NCBI RefSeq assembly: GCF_023702715.1
Contig: NZ_CP098480.1
Span: forward strand, 3,534,001 to 3,598,000
From: Acinetobacter sp. C32I
Lineage (GTDB): Bacteria; Pseudomonadota; Gammaproteobacteria; Pseudomonadales; Moraxellaceae
Length of the DNA: 64,000 nucleotides
Direction: 5' to 3'
Shown here: one piece after another, positions 60,534 through 64,000 of the stretch
How positions within the stretch are numbered: the stretch's first letter is position 1
How the letters are laid out: every line of letters begins with the position of its first letter
Notes under the pieces: model-generated
Database searches by the model: none
What the model was told of the DNA's origin: nothing
Seen by the model: only the letters and a program-made list of their open reading frames with translations
Translations under genes and position numbers: made by a program

Positions 60534-62147
60534 ATGAGTATTCTCCAATCTGAAATTACGGTGGGTAGTGAACAATACCAGCAAAATCGAGAGGCTTTAT
60601 TGGCACAGCTGGCTGAAGTTCGTGCCGTGCAGCAAAAAAGCATCGATAAATCTTATGCGGCAAAACCCAAGTTTGATAAGAAAGGCAAAATCTTACCGCA
60701 TGAGCGTATTCGCTTACTGTTAGATGCAGATTCACCTTTTGTTGAGTTGTGTGGCTTAGTTGGCTACAACATGCATGACGATAAAGATGGTTCCGAAGCA
60801 GGCGGTGGTGTGATTGCAGGCATCGGCTTTGTCAGTGGTGTACGTGCGCTGGTTTCTGCCAGTAACAGCGCGATCAAAGGTGGCACCATGTCACCGATGG
60901 GGGTGCATAAGACCCTACGCCTGCAAAAGATCGCATTAGAACAAAAGTTGCCGATGGTCACTTTGACTGAAAGTGGTGGGGCAAACTTGAACTATGCTGC
61001 GGAAGTATTTACCTATGGCGGTATGACTTTTGCCAATCAGGCACGCTTATCTGCGGCGGGGATTCCACAGGTCGCTGTAGTGCATGGCAACGCAACTGCG
61101 GGTGGAGCTTATCAGCCGGGTTTGTCTGACTATGTGATCGCGGTGCGCAAGCAAACGGAAATGTTGTTGGCAGGTCCACCGCTGTTATTGGCAGCAACAG
61201 GGGAAGTGGCAACTGCGGAAGAACTGGGCGGTGCAGAAATGCATACCCAAGTTTCAGGTGTCGCAGAATATTTAGCTGAAAATGATGCCGATGGGATTCG
61301 CTTAGCACGTGAGATTTTCGAACATCTGAACTGGAAAGAGCAAACTGCACAATCCAATCGGAATTATAAAGAACCACGTTATGCTGTTGAAGAGCTGTTA
61401 GGCATTGTTCCACAAGATCCAAAGCAACCTTTTGATATGAAAGAGATCATTGCACGGATTATTGATAATTCGGATTTTCTCGAATTTAAGCAGGAATATG
61501 ATGCTTTAACTGTTTGCGGTTGGGCCAAAGTGGGTGGACTACACATTGGCATTATTACCAATAATGGGCCGATTACCCCACAAGGGGCAGCCAAAGCAGC
61601 ACAGTTTATTCATCTGTGTGAGCAGACCCAACGACCGCTTTTATTCCTGCATAACACTACAGGTTTTATGGTCGGAACCGATGCTGAGCAGAACGGGATT
61701 ATTAAACATGGTTCTAAACTGATCCAAGCGGTTGCCAATGCGACAGTACCCAAGATTTCGATTGTGGTGGCAGGCTCTTATGGGGCAGGTAACTATGCGA
61801 TGTGTGGGCGTAGTTTGTCCCCGCAATTTATCTTTGCATGGCCAAACTCACATGTCGCGGTGATGGGCGCGGCACAAGCTGGCAAAGTCTTACGTATCGT
61901 GGCTGAGGGCAAGCAAAAAGCCTCGGGAATGGAACCGAATCCGCAGATGCTGGATTTCTTGGAACAAAGTACAGCGATGAAATTGGAACAGCAGTCGACG
62001 GCTTTATTCAATACCGCAATGCTACATGACGATGGCATCATCGATCCGAGAGATACCCGTAAAGTATTGATATTTTTATTACAAACTATTTATGAAGCAC
62101 AACAACGTGAGTTAAATCCAACACGTTTTGGTGTGTCGAGATTTTAA
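60534..62147 (+). CDS. atuC: Geranyl-CoA carboxylase beta subunit
   Basis: A 537-residue carboxyltransferase of the acyl-CoA carboxylase beta type. Seen: LTESGGANLNYAAEVF, VHGNATAGGAYQPGLSDYVI, TTGFMVG and GSYGAGNYAMCGRSL. The context of AtuA, AtuB, an ACAD and an AtuE-like hydratase points to geranyl-CoA rather than 3-methylcrotonyl-CoA. The biotin-carrying alpha subunit (atuF) is not in the window and should follow. GGAG before ATG; it starts 2 bp after atuB. Confidence 0.9.
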   Translation: MSILQSEITVGSEQYQQNREALLAQLAEVRAVQQKSIDKSYAAKPKFDKKGKILPHERIRLLLDADSPFVELCGLVGYNMHDDKDGSEAGGGVIAGIGFVSGVRALVSASNSAIKGGTMSPMGVHKTLRLQKIALEQKLPMVTLTESGGANLNYAAEVFTYGGMTFANQARLSAAGIPQVAVVHGNATAGGAYQPGLSDYVIAVRKQTEMLLAGPPLLLAATGEVATAEELGGAEMHTQVSGVAEYLAENDADGIRLAREIFEHLNWKEQTAQSNRNYKEPRYAVEELLGIVPQDPKQPFDMKEIIARIIDNSDFLEFKQEYDALTVCGWAKVGGLHIGIITNNGPITPQGAAKAAQFIHLCEQTQRPLLFLHNTTGFMVGTDAEQNGIIKHGSKLIQAVANATVPKISIVVAGSYGAGNYAMCGRSLSPQFIFAWPNSHVAVMGAAQAGKVLRIVAEGKQKASGMEPNPQMLDFLEQSTAMKLEQQSTALFNTAMLHDDGIIDPRDTRKVLIFLLQTIYEAQQRELNPTRFGVSRF

Positions 62148-62163
62148 TTTTTAACACCCTCAT

Positions 62164-62194
62164 CCTAGCCTTCTCCCAGAGGGAGAGGGTTAGG
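62164..62194. repeat. Hairpin repeat between atuC and atuD
   Basis: A 14-bp stem (two G-U wobbles) CCTAGCCTTCTCCC and GGGAGAGGGTTAGG around AGA, in a 76-bp gap. The CCCTCATCCTAGCCTTCTCC type is a common dispersed bacterial repeat; it could act as a partial terminator or mRNA stabiliser for the operon. Confidence 0.75.
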
Positions 62195-62223
62195 GGGAAA
62201 ACAATTTTTAAGGAACAAAAACA

Positions 62224-63384
62224 ATGAAATTTACCGCAGAACATGATGCTTTACGCCGTACCACACGCCAGTTTGTTGAAAATGAATTAAACCCATTTAT
62301 CCCAGAATGGGAAGAAGCGGGCCGTTTTCCGATTCATGACGTATTTAAGAAAATGGGAGACTTGGGTTTATTGGGGATTTGTAAGCCTGAAGAAAATGGC
62401 GGTTTAGGACTCGATTATTCATACAACCTTGTGGTGGCAGAAGAGTTAGGTCGAGCTGCTTGTGGTGGTGTGCCACTGGCGATTGGTGTGCAAACTGATA
62501 TGGCAACGCCTGCACTGGCTCGTTTTGGCAGTAAGGAACTACGCGATGAGTTTTTAAATCCTGCCATTCGTGGTGAATATGTCGCGTCGATTGCAGTCTC
62601 GGAAGTGCATGCTGGTTCTGATGTGGCAGCCATCAAAACCACAGCAAAAAAAGATGGTGATGATTATGTGATTAATGGCAGCAAGATGTGGATCACTAAC
62701 TCCCTGCAAGCTGATTTCTTCTGTCTATTAGCCAATACCTCTGATGACAAACCACATGTGAATAAATCCATGATTATTGTTCCTGCAAAAACGGCAGGGA
62801 TTAGCTTTTCAGAACCTTTAAATAAATTGGGGATGCGCTCCACCACCACGGCACAGGTCTACTTCGACAATGTGCGTGTACCACAACGTAACTTAGTTGG
62901 GGTGGAAGGCATGGGCTTTATGATGCAAATGATGCAGTTCCAAGAGGAGCGTATGTGGGCCTGTATCAATGCGGTGGGGGGCATGGAGAAAGTCATTCAG
63001 CAAACCATTGATTACACCAGAGAACGAACCACGTTTGGTCAGCCTTTAATTCATAACCAATATGTACATTTCCGTTTTGCTGAACTGATGACAGAAGTTG
63101 CGGCATTAAAAGCCTTAACCCTTCAAGCCTGTGAACAGCATATTGCGGGTGAAGATGTCACGTTAATGGCTTCAATGGCGAAGTTGAAAGCAGGGCGATT
63201 AAGCCGTGAAGTGGCAGATAGCTGTCTACAATATTGGGGTGGTAATGGTTTTATGTGGGATAACCCTGCATCGCAACTGTTCCGTGATGGTCGCTTAGGT
63301 TCGATTGGCGGTGGCGCAGATGAAATTATGCTCGGAATCATTTGTAAGCTCACCGACATTCTGCCGAAGAAACAGAAAAACTAG
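62224..63384 (+). CDS. atuD: Citronellyl-CoA dehydrogenase AtuD
   Basis: A 386-residue FAD acyl-CoA dehydrogenase: SIAVSEVHAGSDVAAIKTTA, NGSKMWITNSLQADFF, and WGGNGFMWDNPASQLF. As in the protein at 53.4 kb, the C-terminal Glu site reads GSIGGGADEI, so the base is probably the Glu pair in QEERMWAC. In the pathway it makes geranyl-CoA from citronellyl-CoA. AAGGA before ATG. Confidence 0.9.
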   Translation: MKFTAEHDALRRTTRQFVENELNPFIPEWEEAGRFPIHDVFKKMGDLGLLGICKPEENGGLGLDYSYNLVVAEELGRAACGGVPLAIGVQTDMATPALARFGSKELRDEFLNPAIRGEYVASIAVSEVHAGSDVAAIKTTAKKDGDDYVINGSKMWITNSLQADFFCLLANTSDDKPHVNKSMIIVPAKTAGISFSEPLNKLGMRSTTTAQVYFDNVRVPQRNLVGVEGMGFMMQMMQFQEERMWACINAVGGMEKVIQQTIDYTRERTTFGQPLIHNQYVHFRFAELMTEVAALKALTLQACEQHIAGEDVTLMASMAKLKAGRLSREVADSCLQYWGGNGFMWDNPASQLFRDGRLGSIGGGADEIMLGIICKLTDILPKKQKN

Positions 63385-63394
63385 GAGCAGAAGC

Positions 63395-64000
63395 ATGACA
63401 GTTGCAACTTCTCTTGCGGGCTTAGCGTTAGATGACAGCATTCAGCTCGAACAGCAAGGCGGTATTTTAACGCTATGGCTGAATCGTCCTGAAAGCCGTA
63501 ATGCCATGAGTTTAAAGATGGTCACTGCCATTCAACAGGTGTTTAGCCAGATTACCGATGATGTATCCATTCGCGCTGTGGTTTTACGTGGTCAAGGCGG
63601 GCATTTCTGTGCAGGTGGCGATATCAAGGATATGGCTGCATTACGTGTTGAAGCAGCCAATACGGGTAGCTTAGAGCCTTATGTGGATTTTAACCGTCGT
63701 TTTGGTGCCATGATTGAACAAGTGGATCAAGCACCGCAAACCGTTGTGGTGGTTTTGGAAGGAGCAGTACTCGGTGGCGGATTTGGTCTGGCTTGTGTTT
63801 CAGATATTGCCATCAGCCGTGATACTGCACAGTTTGGCCTACCTGAAACAGGCTTAGGTATTTTGCCTGCACAGATTGCGCCTTTTGTGGTGAAGCGGAT
63901 TGGTCTGACTCAAGCCCGTCGTTTGGCGTTATTGGGTTTACGTTTTGATGGCAAGACGGCTTTGGATTTGGGTGTTGTTCACCAAGTTGCACAAGATGAT
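63395..64000 (+). CDS. atuE: Isohexenylglutaconyl-CoA hydratase AtuE, N-terminal part
   Basis: The first 202 codons of an enoyl-CoA hydratase/isomerase family protein; it runs off the window. Seen: GILTLWLNRPESRNAMSLKM, the oxyanion-hole motif GHFCAGGDIKDM, and GAVLGGGFGLACVSDIAI. AGGAG upstream of ATG 63395, 10 bp after atuD. The order identifies AtuE; the hydratase of the leucine pathway (LiuC) is the alternative, less likely given AtuA and AtuB. Confidence 0.88.
   Translation, partial: MTVATSLAGLALDDSIQLEQQGGILTLWLNRPESRNAMSLKMVTAIQQVFSQITDDVSIRAVVLRGQGGHFCAGGDIKDMAALRVEAANTGSLEPYVDFNRRFGAMIEQVDQAPQTVVVVLEGAVLGGGFGLACVSDIAISRDTAQFGLPETGLGILPAQIAPFVVKRIGLTQARRLALLGLRFDGKTALDLGVVHQVAQDD

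Overview
The window is chromosomal DNA of an Acinetobacter (Gammaproteobacteria, Moraxellaceae). The evidence is the 16S rRNA sequence, the AT-leaning composition, the style of the housekeeping genes (thyA-folA, miaB-ybeZ-ybeY, tonB-exbB-exbD, pssA) and a complete rRNA operon of the form 16S-tRNA-Ile-tRNA-Ala-23S-5S. I see no transposase, integrase, phage module, CRISPR array or plasmid function. The DNA looks like core genome with a catabolic accessory block at the right end. I do not assign a species.

Layout. 1-5.7 kb: the 3' end of a GabD-type aldehyde dehydrogenase, an MFS transporter, the ABC-F ATPase Uup, SlyX, and a quinone-oxidoreductase-like dehydrogenase divergent from an HxlR regulator. 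5.9-17.1 kb: topoisomerase I, a membrane-anchored metzincin-like protein, an HdeD-like protein, a UvrD/Rep-type helicase, small RRM and ASCH proteins, an EF-hand secreted protein, two small proteins that I recall near topA in Pseudomonas, a YbaL-type K+/H+ antiporter, and ribosomal proteins L28 and L33. 17.2-20.5 kb: a coniferyl-type aldehyde dehydrogenase and a TetR regulator flank a near-perfect palindrome, followed by purU. 20.6-33.1 kb: a Fur-box-headed tonB-exbB-exbD operon, msrA, an HslJ lipoprotein, thyA-folA-DUF4105, xpt, a second TonB with an unusual linker, and a FhuE-like siderophore receptor with a clear Fur box.

33.2-45.5 kb: ABM protein, ybeY, ybeZ, miaB, Slt lytic transglycosylase, an RNase T2-fold protein that has lost its catalytic residues, mdh, DUF2789, a 2OG-Fe(II) oxygenase, rlmJ, pssA and an unknown protein. 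45.5-51.35 kb: rRNA operon with two promoter candidates, RNase III processing stems and a strong terminator. 51.4-56.6 kb: small accessory proteins (DUF2007, GFA, DUF4256, DUF6915-like) and an acyl-CoA dehydrogenase.

56.1-64.0 kb: an acyclic-terpene utilisation (atu) cluster, with atuR (and a coupled GNAT gene) divergent from atuA-orf-atuB-atuC-atuD-atuE. AtuE runs off the window end; the biotin subunit atuF and the later genes should lie beyond it. The cluster would degrade citronellyl-CoA/geranyl-CoA through an acyl-CoA dehydrogenase, geranyl-CoA carboxylase and isohexenylglutaconyl-CoA hydratase. A 16-bp palindrome (CCAAGC-NCTT-GCTTGG) occurs upstream of atuA and, almost identical, upstream of the separate acyl-CoA dehydrogenase at 53.4 kb. 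This ties that gene to the probable AtuR regulon. The other main points of interest are the dead RNase T2-like protein, the HExxHxxGxxD metzincin-like protein after topA, and a small unrelated gene placed inside the atu operon.
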